NCBI GenBank assembly: GCA_014376585.1
Contig: JACMRG010000086.1
Coordinates: 1 to 46,653, forward strand
DNA length: 46,653 nt
From: Opitutaceae bacterium
GTDB lineage: Bacteria; Verrucomicrobiota; Verrucomicrobiia; Opitutales; Opitutaceae
Direction: 5' to 3'
This document shows positions 38,276 to 46,653 of this stretch, in pieces. Position numbers and translations under genes: made by a program. Numbering within the stretch: position 1 is the stretch's first letter; the number at the start of each line of letters is the position of its first letter. The notes below the pieces were generated by a model, which saw nothing but the letters and a program-made list of their open reading frames with translations, made no database searches and had not been told where the DNA came from.

Positions 38276-39063
38276 GCGATTACTTCCTCCCCCGCGGGAA
38301 ACGAGCCCGCGCGCACGTCGTGCACGAAATCCTCCAGCACGTTCATCACTTCGCCGTGCCCGTCGCGATAACGCCGCGCAAAGCGGGGCTGGAAACGTTC
38401 GTCCAGCCCGAGCAAATCGGTAATCACCAGGATCTGTCCGCTCGTGCCCGCGCCCGCGCCGATGCCGATGGTTGGAATGGTCAACTCGGCCGTGACGCAC
38501 CGCGCGATTTCGTCCGGAACGCATTCGAGCACCACGGCAAAAGCGCCCAGCTCCTGCAGTCCTCGCGCATCGGCCAGGAGTTGCCGCGCCGCGTCCGGCG
38601 TGCGGCCCTGCACGCGATAGCCGCCCAGTTGATTCACAAATTGCGGCGTGAGCCCGAGGTGACCCATCACGGGGATGCCGCCGTTGACGAGGTGCGTGAT
38701 CACATCCTCGTGGCCCGCGACGCCCTCCAGTTTCACCGCCGTCGCCCCGGCCCGCAGCAGCGCGGGCGCCGCCTCGGCCGCGGCGTATTTCCCACGGCGA
38801 AAACTGCCGAAGGGCATGTCCGCCACGATCACGCGGTGCGGCGCGCCGCGTCGCACCGCCGCCGTGTGCAGCACCATCATAGCAAGCGTCGCCTCCACCG
38901 TGGACGGAAACCCGTGCACGACCATGGCGACGCTGTCGCCGACAAGAATGGCGTCTACCGGCGAAGCCGCTACAATACGGGCAATCAGCGCATCGTAGGC
39001 CGTGACCATCACGATGGGCCGCGACTCCGCGCGCGCCCGGGCAAAATCTAGAATGGTCTTCAT
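38272..39063 (-). CDS. panB: 3-Methyl-2-oxobutanoate hydroxymethyltransferase
   Basis: The 263-residue enzyme has the PanB motifs: VMVTAYDALIARIVAASPVDAILVGDSVAMVVHGFPSTVEATL, IVADMPFGSFRRG, AVKLEGV and IPVMGHLGLTPQFVNQLGGYRVQGR, with ITDLLGLDERFQPRFARRY near the end. It makes ketopantoate from ketoisovalerate and methylene-tetrahydrofolate. It is the first gene of the pantothenate/CoA operon, read leftwards from an ATG at 39063. All downstream junctions in the operon overlap. A separate ketopantoate reductase (panE) is not in the window. Confidence 0.96.
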   Translation of the reverse strand: MKTILDFARARAESRPIVMVTAYDALIARIVAASPVDAILVGDSVAMVVHGFPSTVEATLAMMVLHTAAVRRGAPHRVIVADMPFGSFRRGKYAAAEAAPALLRAGATAVKLEGVAGHEDVITHLVNGGIPVMGHLGLTPQFVNQLGGYRVQGRTPDAARQLLADARGLQELGAFAVVLECVPDEIARCVTAELTIPTIGIGAGAGTSGQILVITDLLGLDERFQPRFARRYRDGHGEVMNVLEDFVHDVRAGSFPAGEEVIA

Positions 39064-39293
39064 GCCGCCGCGCGAGGGTTCCGTGGACGGAATACCGGGT
39101 GGCGGCGGTGGGACGAAAGTGCTTGTCGCAGTGCGATCATGCCTTGGGAGGTCCGATAACGGGAGGTTGATGTGTGGTGTCCGGTCGCGAGCGAGTTCGC
39201 GCTAGACGTGCCGAAATGGAATAAGGCCGCGCCAACAGGCAATCGCATTTTGCGCCCACCTTGACTCCGCCCGCCCGTAATCATTTCGCAGCC

Positions 39294-40147
39294 ATGGCCG
39301 CTTCCGACCACGTCCCCCCGCGCATCCTCATCGCAGACGATCAAACGAATGTCATCGAGGCCCTCCGCCTATTGTTGAAATCCGAGGGCTACATCACCGA
39401 GGCCGCGAAATCGCCAGCCGCCGCCCTGAAGGCCGCCGAGGCCCACGACTACGCGCTCGCCTTCATCGACCTCAACTACGCCCGCGATACCACCAGGGCC
39501 CAAGAGGGCCTCGACCTCCTCGCAAAGCTTCAGGCCCTCGACGCCACTCTACCCGGCGGCTCAAGCTCGGCCACGCCGTCCCCGCCTACCGTCGCCTCGA
39601 ACAGGAGAACCAACTGCTCCGCGGAAAAAACCGCGCCCACCTTCATCGCGTAATCCCCCGCGATGCGCCCCATCCTCGAAATCACCGCGCGTGTCGGCCC
39701 CTCCGATGCCAACGTCCTCATCGCCGGCGAGAACGGCACCGGCAAAGGCGTCGTCGCGCAGGCCCTCCACGCCGTCTCCCTCCGCGCCGGCAAACCTTTC
39801 GTCTCCGTCCACATGGGCGGACAGCACGTCGCCCGCTATCGGAAAAACATCACCGGCTTCGACGCCTCGGCCGTTCTCGCCAACGCCGCCGGCCAGTCGA
39901 AAACGACCCGCGGCCGCTTCGCGGCGACGCGCACCGCGTATGGTCTCGCCGAGCAGGCCCTCGACGCCGAGGTCAAACGCCTGCGCGCCCGCACCAGCAG
40001 CACGTTCTTCGTTCTACAAGTGCAGGGGAATCTCGCCGACGTGGAAATTCGCCAAATCCGCGCCCTGCCGACCAACGCCGAGCCACCGCCAACCACGAAC
40101 GCGAACTCGGCGCCACGCTCACGCGTCACAGCATCACGCTACAGTAA
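39294..40147 (+). pseudogene. Chimeric scar: sigma-54 response regulator joined to a TolC-like tail
   Basis: From the ATG at 39294 a receiver reads ILIADDQTNVIEALRLLLKSEGY with the phosphoacceptor in AFIDLNYARDTTRAQEGLDLLAKLQAL. The frame then breaks near 39560, after which the linker YRRLEQENQLLRG is found in another frame. A TAA interrupts FIA-SPAMRPILEITARVGPSDANVLIAGENGTGKGVVAQALHAVS, the Walker A region of an NtrC-type ATPase (39650-39800). After VHMGG the sequence jumps to QHVARYRKNITGFDASAVLA, late in the ATPase, and soon to AATRTAYGLAEQALDAEVKRLRAR...STFFVLQVQGNLADVEIRQIRAL, the C-terminal helices of a TolC-like efflux protein. That tail is also frameshifted and ends ATLTRHSITLQ. Two deletions thus fused remains of two genes. 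Confidence 0.85.
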
Positions 40148-40227
40148 ATTCCTTCACTCCAAGGTGCGTGCCACCGTGCAGTAGTTGGAGAGGCGGCGGG
40201 CGAAATCCCCTACAAATCGATTGCCCG

Positions 40228-41748
40228 TCAACTCTGCTTGATCAGCTCCAGCGGATCTTCCGCCGGCCCCGACATCACTTCACCCGTCGGTTTGAAGCGT
40301 GCTCCATGACACGGGCAATCCCACGTCTTCTCTGCCGTATTCCACCTCACGATACCTTTGAGATGCGTGCAGACCGGTGAACACAACGTCACCTTCCCGT
40401 CCTCGTCGCGAAAGGCCGCTACCTTTTTGCCATCGAGACCGAGAATCTTGCCCTCTCCCTTGGCGAGATCCCGAAGTGAACTGCCTTCCGCCGGCGCCAA
40501 ACGGTCTCGCACCATAAAGAAGGGATAATCCATGTTCTCCTTAAGATAGGCCCAGGTGCCGCCCAGCAACTTCGTGCGATCCACGGCAAAAATCTCTGTC
40601 CACGGATTTTCCCGGCCCATCAACGCATCCACCGCCATCATTGCCGCGAGCGTTCCAAACGTCATGCCGTTCCCGGAAAATCCTGTTGCGATGAATTGAC
40701 GCTCCACGATTTCACCAATGAACGGCAACCCGTCGTTGGTCTCGATCACCTGACCCGACCAGCGGTGGTCGATATCGATCTGCGGCAGTAATTGTTTCAA
40801 TCGCTCCTCCAGCCTCGCATACGGCATCATGGTGTCTTGCTCCTGTCCCGTTTTGTGATCTTCGCCGCCAAAAATCACATAATCGTGACCCTCCTTTCGC
40901 TCCACCCGGAGATAGTCGTAGGGGTCGGCGGTATTCCAAAAAAGCGCCGGCATCAGTGTGCCCAGCGGCAATTTCCCGCCGATGACGTAGCTCGTGTAGA
41001 GCGCCAGCTTGGTTTGCAGTAACAACGCCTTGGACATCGGCGCGATGCCCGTGATCGGATCGTGCGTGGCCACGACCAAATACTGACCGCGCACATGGTG
41101 CTGTCCGCACTTCGCCACCAAAGGCTGGTCGGTGAACTCATCCACCCAAGTATCCTCAAAAACATACGAGCCATCGCCCGGAATTTCCTCCAGCAAAGCC
41201 GCCAGATATTTTCGCGGATTGAACAGGGCTTGATGACGGAACTTCACGCCGGGCATGCCGAACGCCGGCACCCTGGATTCAAACTCAGCCGCAATCTCCA
41301 GTTCCGTGGCTATCTCCGCATCTTCTTTGAGCCGTCCAATCTCATCCGTGGATGCGTCCACTCCCGCTGGATGATGCAGATACCCCGGAACCCAGTGAAA
41401 ATCACAGGCAATATTTTCCCTCCGGATATTCGCGGCGATTTGATCGATGCCCGCTACACCCGCGTCCCAAGTCGCCCGTGCGACGTCTTTACCGAAAATT
41501 TTCACCAACTCATGCAGTCTTAGATCCGTCACCGCAGTGAGGTGCGCCGTCGTGTGGCCTGTGTCGATACTCGCGCACCGCGCCCGTTCGATCAACGCCA
41601 CTTTCTTTCCCGCCCGCTTGGCAAGATACGCCGCGGTTATGCCTGTGATGCCGCCGCCCACGACGATTACCTCCACGTCCACGCTCTTCGTCAGCGACGG
41701 AAAATGCTTAATGTCCGCCGCATCGAGCCAGTAGGATTGGGTGTTCAT
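40228..41748 (-). CDS. FAD-dependent oxidoreductase with C-terminal Rieske iron-sulfur domain
   Basis: The 506-residue protein has a DAO-type flavoprotein part: the FAD loop VIVVGGGITGITAAYLAKRAGKKVALIE with GxGxxG at 31-36, and late IATGFSGNGMTFGTLAAMMAVDAL. It is followed by a short Rieske domain (about 420-506) with both cluster motifs, CSPVCTHLKG (CTH) and WDCPCHGARF (CPCH), holding a [2Fe-2S] centre. This layout is common in proteins annotated as FAD-dependent oxidoreductase with Rieske domain; the substrate is unknown. The ATG at 41748 is preferred over the longer frame. No operon partner is visible. Confidence 0.92.
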   Translation of the reverse strand: MNTQSYWLDAADIKHFPSLTKSVDVEVIVVGGGITGITAAYLAKRAGKKVALIERARCASIDTGHTTAHLTAVTDLRLHELVKIFGKDVARATWDAGVAGIDQIAANIRRENIACDFHWVPGYLHHPAGVDASTDEIGRLKEDAEIATELEIAAEFESRVPAFGMPGVKFRHQALFNPRKYLAALLEEIPGDGSYVFEDTWVDEFTDQPLVAKCGQHHVRGQYLVVATHDPITGIAPMSKALLLQTKLALYTSYVIGGKLPLGTLMPALFWNTADPYDYLRVERKEGHDYVIFGGEDHKTGQEQDTMMPYARLEERLKQLLPQIDIDHRWSGQVIETNDGLPFIGEIVERQFIATGFSGNGMTFGTLAAMMAVDALMGRENPWTEIFAVDRTKLLGGTWAYLKENMDYPFFMVRDRLAPAEGSSLRDLAKGEGKILGLDGKKVAAFRDEDGKVTLCSPVCTHLKGIVRWNTAEKTWDCPCHGARFKPTGEVMSGPAEDPLELIKQS

Positions 41749-42456
41749 GTGGCACGAATGGTAAGCTCGTCGCCGCCTCAGTTCCCTCAACTCGTCACTA
41801 GGCTCATCCTATTCCGCGCCGTCGCTATCATTCGAAATTCTATCCCGTGGCGCCAATTCGGTGCCCAAAAAGCGGTAATTGATCCCGTTCTGTTCGACTT
41901 TCAGCACCCTCAGTGTGCGTCCCACGCCGGCGGAGATTTTTGGTGATTTGGGTCCCTTGCTAAAATTGGCGGAGACGGGCCTGACTTCGACGCCGTGCAT
42001 GTGCCGACGGTCGTCGACTTGGATACGGCGGCGCTCTTTTCGTCTTCAGACCCCGCAGCAAATCCCGGCATTGAATTCACTTGGTCATTGCTCCGCGCCT
42101 CTTCGACCGGCCCGCTTTCCCAATCCGACGGCACCTCTCGCGGGGCCGCGCTGGTGCTACTATCGGACCACCATCGCGCCAGGTGCCGTCGCTATGTCTC
42201 CATCAATTCTGCTTTAGATTCCCCCCTCCACCCCCGGCCTCCGCCCGTAGCTAAACTCGATTTCCGCACGGCCGTGGAAACGCATCGTCCAATCAGCCGG
42301 GGAAAATGGCCGCCCCACCCGGCGGGTCTCTTCGCCGCGATTGCAGGGGAATCGAACCAGATTTTCGCTGACCGCAGAATTTCGTTCACTCCACTGTCGC
42401 CCGGCGTCCATCGTCGATGCATGCCGCTCGTCCCATCGTCGGCGCATTCGACCCCG
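41749..42456. other. Long spacer without a supported gene
   Basis: About 700 bases lie between the oxidoreductase and the cytochrome c receptor. On the minus strand two overlapping frames (42134-41910 and 42000-41809) read MPSDWESGPVEEARSNDQV... and ...GRTLRVLKVEQNGINYRFLGTELAPRDR. They could be one frameshifted small gene, but there is no family match and the join is not unique. The open frame of the downstream receptor continues back to 41995 without coding look. I see no riboswitch here. Confidence 0.3.
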
Positions 42457-45024
42457 ATGAATTTCACCCGACGCTTCGTCGCTCTCGATCGGGCGCGGTC
42501 CTTAGCCTACATCCTCCTTACGCTGCCCCTGCTCGTTCGCGCGCAGTCGCCATCGGGAGCGCGTTACGATTTTCCCTTCGGCGCCGCCACATATCAGCAA
42601 TCCTGCGCCTCATGCCACGGTGCAGACGGCCGAGGCAGCCCGAAGGTTCGACCGCCGTTGACGGAAAGCGCTTTGTTCGCCGGCGATCCCGCCGCGCTCA
42701 TCACGCTGCTCTTGCTCAAGTCCGACCCGGCCGCACAGCCGACCTACACCAAACACATGCGTGCCGCCGCCGGCCTGAGCGACATCGCCATCGCCCATAC
42801 CCTCAGCTACGGGCGCGCCGCGTTCACCGGCAGCAAGGACACGATTACGCCACAACAAGTCGCCGCCCTGCGCCCTCCCACCTATGGCGCGGAGCAACTC
42901 GCGCCCGTGTTCATCGACGGCGCCGAAGACAAACGCGCCAAGGCGAACTATCCCGCGCCCAAAGCCGGGCTGATAAAATTTGGCTTTGGGTTTCCTCCTC
43001 CGGGGGATTCCGTTCCGCGTTACAAACTCGGTCGCTACGTCGTCACCGCCGCGCGGACTCGCCAATCCGTGGACCGCGTCGCGTTCTCCACCCGCCTGAT
43101 CGACGGCGACGATCTCCGTGCCGCGCCCACCGCCACGCTCGACGGCGCCTTGCGGGCAATCCCCGGCTTCAGCCTCTTCCGCCGCAGCGACAGTTTTTCC
43201 GCCAACCCCACCGCTCAGGGGGTCTCGCTCCGCGGACTCGGCCCCAGCGGAGCGAGCCGTTCCCTCGTGTTGCTCGACGGCGTGCCACTCAACGATCCCT
43301 TCGGCGGCTGGGTGCTCTGGAGTCAGCTCCCGCGTGAATCGCTCGCCGGCGCCGAGGTCGTGCGCGGCGGCGGTGCGACCGCGTGGGGCAACGCCGCCCT
43401 CGGTGGCGTCGTCCAGTTGCTCACCACTCCGGTCGCGGGCAACAGCACCCGGCTCGCAGGCAGCGTCGGCTCGTTCACCACGCGCAGTGCCGAGTTCGGC
43501 ACCACCCACACCGCCGGCGAGGGCGCCGTGCAAGTTCTTGGCGGCGCATTTTCAACGGAAGGATTTCCCCTCGTCGCACCCCCGCGCCGCGGCGACATCG
43601 ACGCGCCCGCGAGCAGCAACCACAGTTGGCTCACCGCCCGCTGGCGCACGCCGCTGGCCGCCAATCTCGAAGCGACAATCACCGTCCGCACCTTCGAGGA
43701 GAACCGTCACAACGGCACGCCCTACCAGCGCAACGCCTCGGGCAGCAACTTCGGCTCGTTCGTGGTCACGGGTCAGCCCGCGAAAACCTTCTCTTGGAGC
43801 GGCACCGCCTACGCGCAGGCCGGCGGTTTTTCCAGCACCTTCAGCTCGGTTAACGCCGCCCGCGCCGCCGAAACGCCCGCGAGCGATCAATTCGCCGTGC
43901 CCTCGACCGCCACCGGCGCCGCATGGACCGGCGCATGGACGCATGCGAGCGGCGCCCGCACCAGCTTCGGCACCGATGCCCGCGCCGTGCGTGGCGAGAC
44001 GCGTGAAAACTACACCTACACCAACGGCGTCTTCGCCCGTCAGCGTTTCGCCGGCGGCAACCAATCCTTCGGCGGCGTCTATGTTCTCCACGAGCAATCC
44101 CTCGGCAAGGCGTTCATCGCCACGCTTGGAGCACGCCTCGACGATTGGCACGAAGCCGAAGGCCATCGCCGCGAATCCGACCGCACGACCTGCGTCCTTT
44201 CGCGCGACGACCGCTACCCCGAACGCGACGGACTCGAATTCAGCCCAAGCGCTGGCCTCGTCTGGAAAGCGCTCCCCGACCTCCGGCTGCGCGCCGCCGC
44301 GCAACAGGCATTCCGCCGCCCCACCCTCAATGAACTCTACCGCCCCTTTCGCGCCGGCTCGACCGTCACCGAATCCAACCCCGCCCTCAACACCGAGCGC
44401 GTGACCAGCGCCGAACTCGGCGCCGATTGGACGCACGGCGCGCTCACCCTCGGCACCGCAGTTTTCTGGAACGAGCTGCGCGACGCCGTCGGCAACGTCA
44501 CCATCGCGCGCGGCCCCGGCACGTTTCCCATCGTCGGCGCGCTCGCCGCCGGGGGTATCGGTCGCCAACGCCTCAACCTCGACCGCACTCGCGTGCGCGG
44601 CGTGGAATTTTCCGCCAACTGGCGCGTCAACGACGCCCTCCGCTTCAACGCCGAAGCCCTGCTCGACGACGCCGCCGTCCGCCGCGCGAGCGTCGCCCCG
44701 GCCCTCGCCGGCAAACGCGTCGCGCAAGTCCCCAAGCACAGCGCCACGCTCGGCGCGACGTGGCGCGCGCCCGGTGGCATGACGTTTGTCCCGCGTGTGC
44801 GCTGGATTGGTGCGCAATTTGAAGACGACGAAAACACGCTCCGCCTCGGCGAAGTCGTTGTTGCCGATTTGGGCCTGAACTATCCACTCGGTCGCGGCCT
44901 CGAGCTTTTCCTTAACGTGGAAAATCTTGGCGACGCCCGCGTAGAAACCGGTCGCAGCGGCGACGGCGTGGTCAACACCGGCACGCCCCGCCTCCTCCTC
45001 GGTGGCCTGCGGGGCTCGTGGTAG
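42457..45024 (+). CDS. Cytochrome c domain fused to a TonB-dependent receptor
   Basis: From the ATG at 42457 the 855-residue protein has a signal peptide (SLAYILLTLPLLVRAQ) and a class I cytochrome c domain at about 40-135. The haem site is C50-x-x-C53-H54 in YQQSCASCHGADGRG, with a distal methionine candidate at M101 in TKHMRAAAGLSDIAIAHTLSYGR. A linker (140-190) leads to the receptor plug: YVVTAARTRQSVDRVAFSTRLIDGDDLRA, GVSLRGLGPSGASRSLVLLDGVPLNDPFGGWVLWSQLPRESLAGAEVVRGGGATAWGNAALGGVVQL. A beta-barrel follows, ending in GGLRGSW with a terminal aromatic residue. No stop, shift or start separates the parts, so the fusion looks genuine. The cytochrome would sit on the periplasmic side of an outer-membrane channel; redox-linked metal uptake is one possibility. 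The substrate is unknown. Confidence 0.85.
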   Translation: MNFTRRFVALDRARSLAYILLTLPLLVRAQSPSGARYDFPFGAATYQQSCASCHGADGRGSPKVRPPLTESALFAGDPAALITLLLLKSDPAAQPTYTKHMRAAAGLSDIAIAHTLSYGRAAFTGSKDTITPQQVAALRPPTYGAEQLAPVFIDGAEDKRAKANYPAPKAGLIKFGFGFPPPGDSVPRYKLGRYVVTAARTRQSVDRVAFSTRLIDGDDLRAAPTATLDGALRAIPGFSLFRRSDSFSANPTAQGVSLRGLGPSGASRSLVLLDGVPLNDPFGGWVLWSQLPRESLAGAEVVRGGGATAWGNAALGGVVQLLTTPVAGNSTRLAGSVGSFTTRSAEFGTTHTAGEGAVQVLGGAFSTEGFPLVAPPRRGDIDAPASSNHSWLTARWRTPLAANLEATITVRTFEENRHNGTPYQRNASGSNFGSFVVTGQPAKTFSWSGTAYAQAGGFSSTFSSVNAARAAETPASDQFAVPSTATGAAWTGAWTHASGARTSFGTDARAVRGETRENYTYTNGVFARQRFAGGNQSFGGVYVLHEQSLGKAFIATLGARLDDWHEAEGHRRESDRTTCVLSRDDRYPERDGLEFSPSAGLVWKALPDLRLRAAAQQAFRRPTLNELYRPFRAGSTVTESNPALNTERVTSAELGADWTHGALTLGTAVFWNELRDAVGNVTIARGPGTFPIVGALAAGGIGRQRLNLDRTRVRGVEFSANWRVNDALRFNAEALLDDAAVRRASVAPALAGKRVAQVPKHSATLGATWRAPGGMTFVPRVRWIGAQFEDDENTLRLGEVVVADLGLNYPLGRGLELFLNVENLGDARVETGRSGDGVVNTGTPRLLLGGLRGSW

Positions 45025-45361
45025 GCGCGCGGCCGTTTCTGCGTGAGTGATTTTGATCGGCCGTCAGCCCGTCTTCTGCTGCGCGGCGACAACAGTGCTT
45101 CGGTAGTGCTGACCGACGACACGGATGATCATCGCCAACGTCGTCAGCCCGAGGGCCGCGCCGCACACGGCCGGCCGTAGCCGATGGCCATGAGTCGGAG
45201 CGTGCGATCCGGCAAAACCGGAGGGGAATGAAGTCGAAACAGAAGCAGCCGAAGAGGTGTTGGAGGGCGTGAGCCGAGCAACCAAGGGTGAAAGCCCTGA
45301 AACACAAAAGGGCGTATCGACCTTATTTCGGCAGCCCTCGCCCTGCTCGGCCTTCCCCCAA
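45025..45361. other. Spacer; possible small minus-strand gene not confirmed
   Basis: A minus-strand frame (45447-45064) could end in a short hydrophobic segment (VCGAALGLTTLAMIIRVVGQHYRS), but it has no ribosome binding site, an atypical N-terminal part, and no family match. The plus strand from 45180 to 45300 is purine-rich with small hairpins. I call nothing here. Confidence 0.3.
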
Positions 45362-45706
45362 CTAAGCCCGGCCGCTGCCCTTCCGAAGGCCTTGGCGCGC
45401 AGTGTCCTCTTCCGCACGCTCCGCTCCCTCCTCTGCCAACTGTCCAATCACGCTTTCGCCATCCTCGTTTTCATCATCGAGGGGTGGCTCTTTTATTTTA
45501 TGCCCGGGGGCGCCCACCGCAGAATTGAAAGGTAGCGTCGGGTCTACCCCCTCCACCGGTCGATCCAGCTCCGAATCAGCAATCGCGTCCGGCTTTGACG
45601 CTTTTTTTAGAGGAGGGACGTCGCGCAGCAGCACGGATGGCGATTGCGGATCGTTCGGGGCTAAATTGGGTCGGGGATTTTTCGGGGTGATCGGTTGTTT
45701 TTTCAT
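45362..45706 (-). CDS. Small disordered acidic protein
   Basis: From the ATG at 45706 the product is 114 residues: KKQPITPKNPRPNLAPNDP, DVPPLKKASKPDAI, DPTLPFNSAVGAPGHKIKEPPLDDENEDGES, then GQLAEEGAERAEEDTARQG. It is rich in proline, lysine and acids and predicts disorder throughout, without signal or membrane segment. Coding-like amino acid use and an intact frame support it, but no family is recognised. It is close to the tRNA-Gly gene on the same strand, separated by a strong terminator. Confidence 0.5.
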   Translation of the reverse strand: MKKQPITPKNPRPNLAPNDPQSPSVLLRDVPPLKKASKPDAIADSELDRPVEGVDPTLPFNSAVGAPGHKIKEPPLDDENEDGESVIGQLAEEGAERAEEDTARQGLRKGSGRA

Positions 45707-45865
45707 GATATGGCGGTTTTGTGAAGTGACGTGCGACGCGCACGCCCCTCTGGACAGCAAAACCACCGGCCGGTGCGTTCCTGCGAGCGCCCCGCTCCTC
45801 CACTTCCCCCGCCCTTCGACGACGGCCAACTCCTCGCAACTTCATTTCACTGGTGCGCTTGGGCA

Positions 45866-45899
45866 CAAAAAAGCGCCCTGTGACATCACAGGGCGCTTT
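45866..45899. terminator. Strong rho-independent terminator after tRNA-Gly
   Basis: AAAGCGCCCTGTGA pairs perfectly with TCACAGGGCGCTTT around a very short loop. Leftwards it is followed by a T run (CTTTTTTGTG), so it ends the tRNA transcript on the minus strand; the other orientation also has T's (CTTTCC) but fewer. Confidence 0.9.
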
Positions 45900-45906
45900 C
45901 CTAAAA

Positions 45907-45982
45907 TGGAGCGGGCGAAGAGACTCGAACTCTCGACATCTTCCTTGGCAAGGAAGTGCTCTACCAACTGAGCTACACCCGC
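45907..45982 (-). tRNA. tRNA-Gly (anticodon GCC), CCA encoded
   Basis: The minus strand folds as a complete tRNA: acceptor GCGGGTG pairing with CGCCCGC, D arm with GTAGCTCAGTTGGTAGAGCA, anticodon stem-loop CTTCCTTGCCAAGGAAG with GCC, and T arm with GTTCGAGTC. The 3' CCA is encoded (45907-45909) after discriminator U. It reads GGC, and GGU by wobble, glycine codons. Confidence 0.95.
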
Positions 45983-46069
45983 AAACTGAGGGGCAAGAAG
46001 TAGGCCGAGAATTGCCTCCGTCAACAGCTATTTTTTGGCCATCGGCGGAAGCTCCCCGCACCCACTGCG

Positions 46070-46653
46070 CTAGCTTTTGCGGTCGTCGGATTCACCGAGG
46101 ACCAATTTATCCGCCGGGGGCGCGGATTTGTCGTCTTTGCCCGGTGTCGTCGCGCGGCGCTTGGGGCGTTGGCCCTCGCTGTAATAGGCGTAGTTGTGGG
46201 TGTAGTATCCGTAATCCTCGCCGGAGCGGAGCGGCACCTGGTTGAGCACGACGCCGAGCATCGGCACCTTGAGTCCGTTGACGATTTGCTGCGCCCGGAG
46301 CACCATCGCGGCAGGATTGCGGCGGTGCTGAATGAGGAGGACGACACCATCCATCGCCCCGGCGAGCACACTCGCATCGCTCACGCCGATGATCGGCGGC
46401 GAATCGAAGATGATTTTGTCATAGCGGCCGCGCAGCGTCGTGATGAGTTCACGCAGGCGGTTTGTGTAGATCATGCTGAGCGTGAAATTGGCGCCGCCGC
46501 CGCTGGGGATGAAATCGAGGCCGGGAGTAACCGCGGGTTGAATGACGGCTTCGAGCGGATGCGCCCCCGTGAGAAGTTCACTGAGGCCGGGAGATTTGGG
46601 GCGTGCACCGAGGCGGTGTTGCGCGGGGCGGCGGAGGTCGGCGTCGATCAGGA
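46070..46653 (-). CDS. Polysaccharide tyrosine autokinase (Wzc-type BY-kinase), C-terminal part, cut by the window edge
   Basis: The visible 194 residues cover most of the kinase module: LLIDADLRRPAQHRL (Walker A'-type motif), PGLSELLTGAHPLEAVIQPAVTPGLDFIPSG, KIIFDSPPIIGVSDASVLA with the Walker B aspartate, and VLRAQQIVNGLKVPMLGVVLNQV. A C-terminal tyrosine cluster (YGYYTHNYAYYSEG) follows, the autophosphorylation site controlling chain length in capsule and exopolysaccharide export. After it comes a lysine/aspartate-rich tail. The N-terminal Wzz-type membrane domain, if fused, lies beyond the right edge. An exopolysaccharide locus probably continues there. Confidence 0.92.
   Translation of the reverse strand, partial: LIDADLRRPAQHRLGARPKSPGLSELLTGAHPLEAVIQPAVTPGLDFIPSGGGANFTLSMIYTNRLRELITTLRGRYDKIIFDSPPIIGVSDASVLAGAMDGVVLLIQHRRNPAAMVLRAQQIVNGLKVPMLGVVLNQVPLRSGEDYGYYTHNYAYYSEGQRPKRRATTPGKDDKSAPPADKLVLGESDDRKS

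Noticed and set aside
41995-42456. 5' extension of the cytochrome c receptor frame
   Set aside because: The frame stays open but has no coding look, while a clean signal peptide begins at the ATG at 42457.
42250-42456. Possible second cobalamin riboswitch before the cytochrome c receptor
   Set aside because: I could not find the GGGAA...GGTGAAAA and B12-box elements in order on the plus strand.
43118-44404. 428-codon frame overlapping the cytochrome c receptor gene
   Set aside because: Proline/serine/arginine-rich shadow translation of the real gene in another frame.
45180-45300. Possible small SRP RNA near GAAACAGAAGCAGCC
   Set aside because: The invariant GGAAGGAAGCAGC core of the SRP RNA is absent.

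Overview
The window looks like a piece of a GC-rich chromosome from the Opitutaceae (phylum Verrucomicrobiota) or a close relative. This is inferred from family style, not from a marker gene: a 1166-residue TonB-dependent receptor whose mature start reads LSPFLVDATEDAGY, a regulator with a LacI-like sensor fused to an AraC-type DNA-binding domain, several secreted FG-GAP, TPR and cupin proteins, and dispersed inverted repeats of types I associate with this group. No 16S rRNA or ribosomal protein gene is present.

Layout. 1-140: the start of an IS5-type transposase, cut by the window edge. 382-5500: a signalling region that is partly ruined. It holds a multi-PAS histidine kinase broken by a frameshift and a stop, an intact NarL-type regulator, an intact single-domain receiver, a decayed tandem copy of that receiver, and a decayed third regulator. 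5613-9015: a DgcN/DgcA-like pair (N-acetylation and racemisation of D-glutamate) divergent from a LuxR-type regulator. 9051-12858: an FG-GAP lipoprotein, an anchored TPR protein and an exported double-cupin protein in one direction. 13115-23482: a beta-mannoside/beta-glucoside utilisation locus (GH1, GH2 beta-mannosidase, GPH symporter, XylR-like regulator, large TonB receptor). 23660-29911: a BtuB-like receptor under a cobalamin riboswitch, divergent from B12-dependent methionine synthase, so B12 uptake sits beside a B12 consumer. 30118-32640: a possible MOSC-fold protein, then an AT-richer two-gene module with an XRE/ImmA-type regulator-peptidase. 32698-35359: gene remnants and small genes. 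35507-39063: a compact panB-panC-coaBC-coaX operon from ketoisovalerate towards coenzyme A. 39294-40147: a scar of a sigma-54 response regulator fused to the tail of a TolC-like protein. 40228-45024: an FAD/Rieske oxidoreductase and a cytochrome c domain fused to a TonB receptor. 45362-46653: a small acidic protein, tRNA-Gly(GCC) with a strong terminator, and the C-terminus of a tyrosine autokinase with its tyrosine cluster.

The central metabolic operons look intact, while signalling and efflux genes are repeatedly truncated, frameshifted or duplicated and decayed. The most unusual intact items are the cytochrome c/TonB-receptor fusion and the AT-rich XRE-ImmA pair, whose two proteins end in similar acidic tails with a common EhKIDL-type motif. 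Single-base lesions could be sequencing errors, but several loci carry more than one independent lesion.
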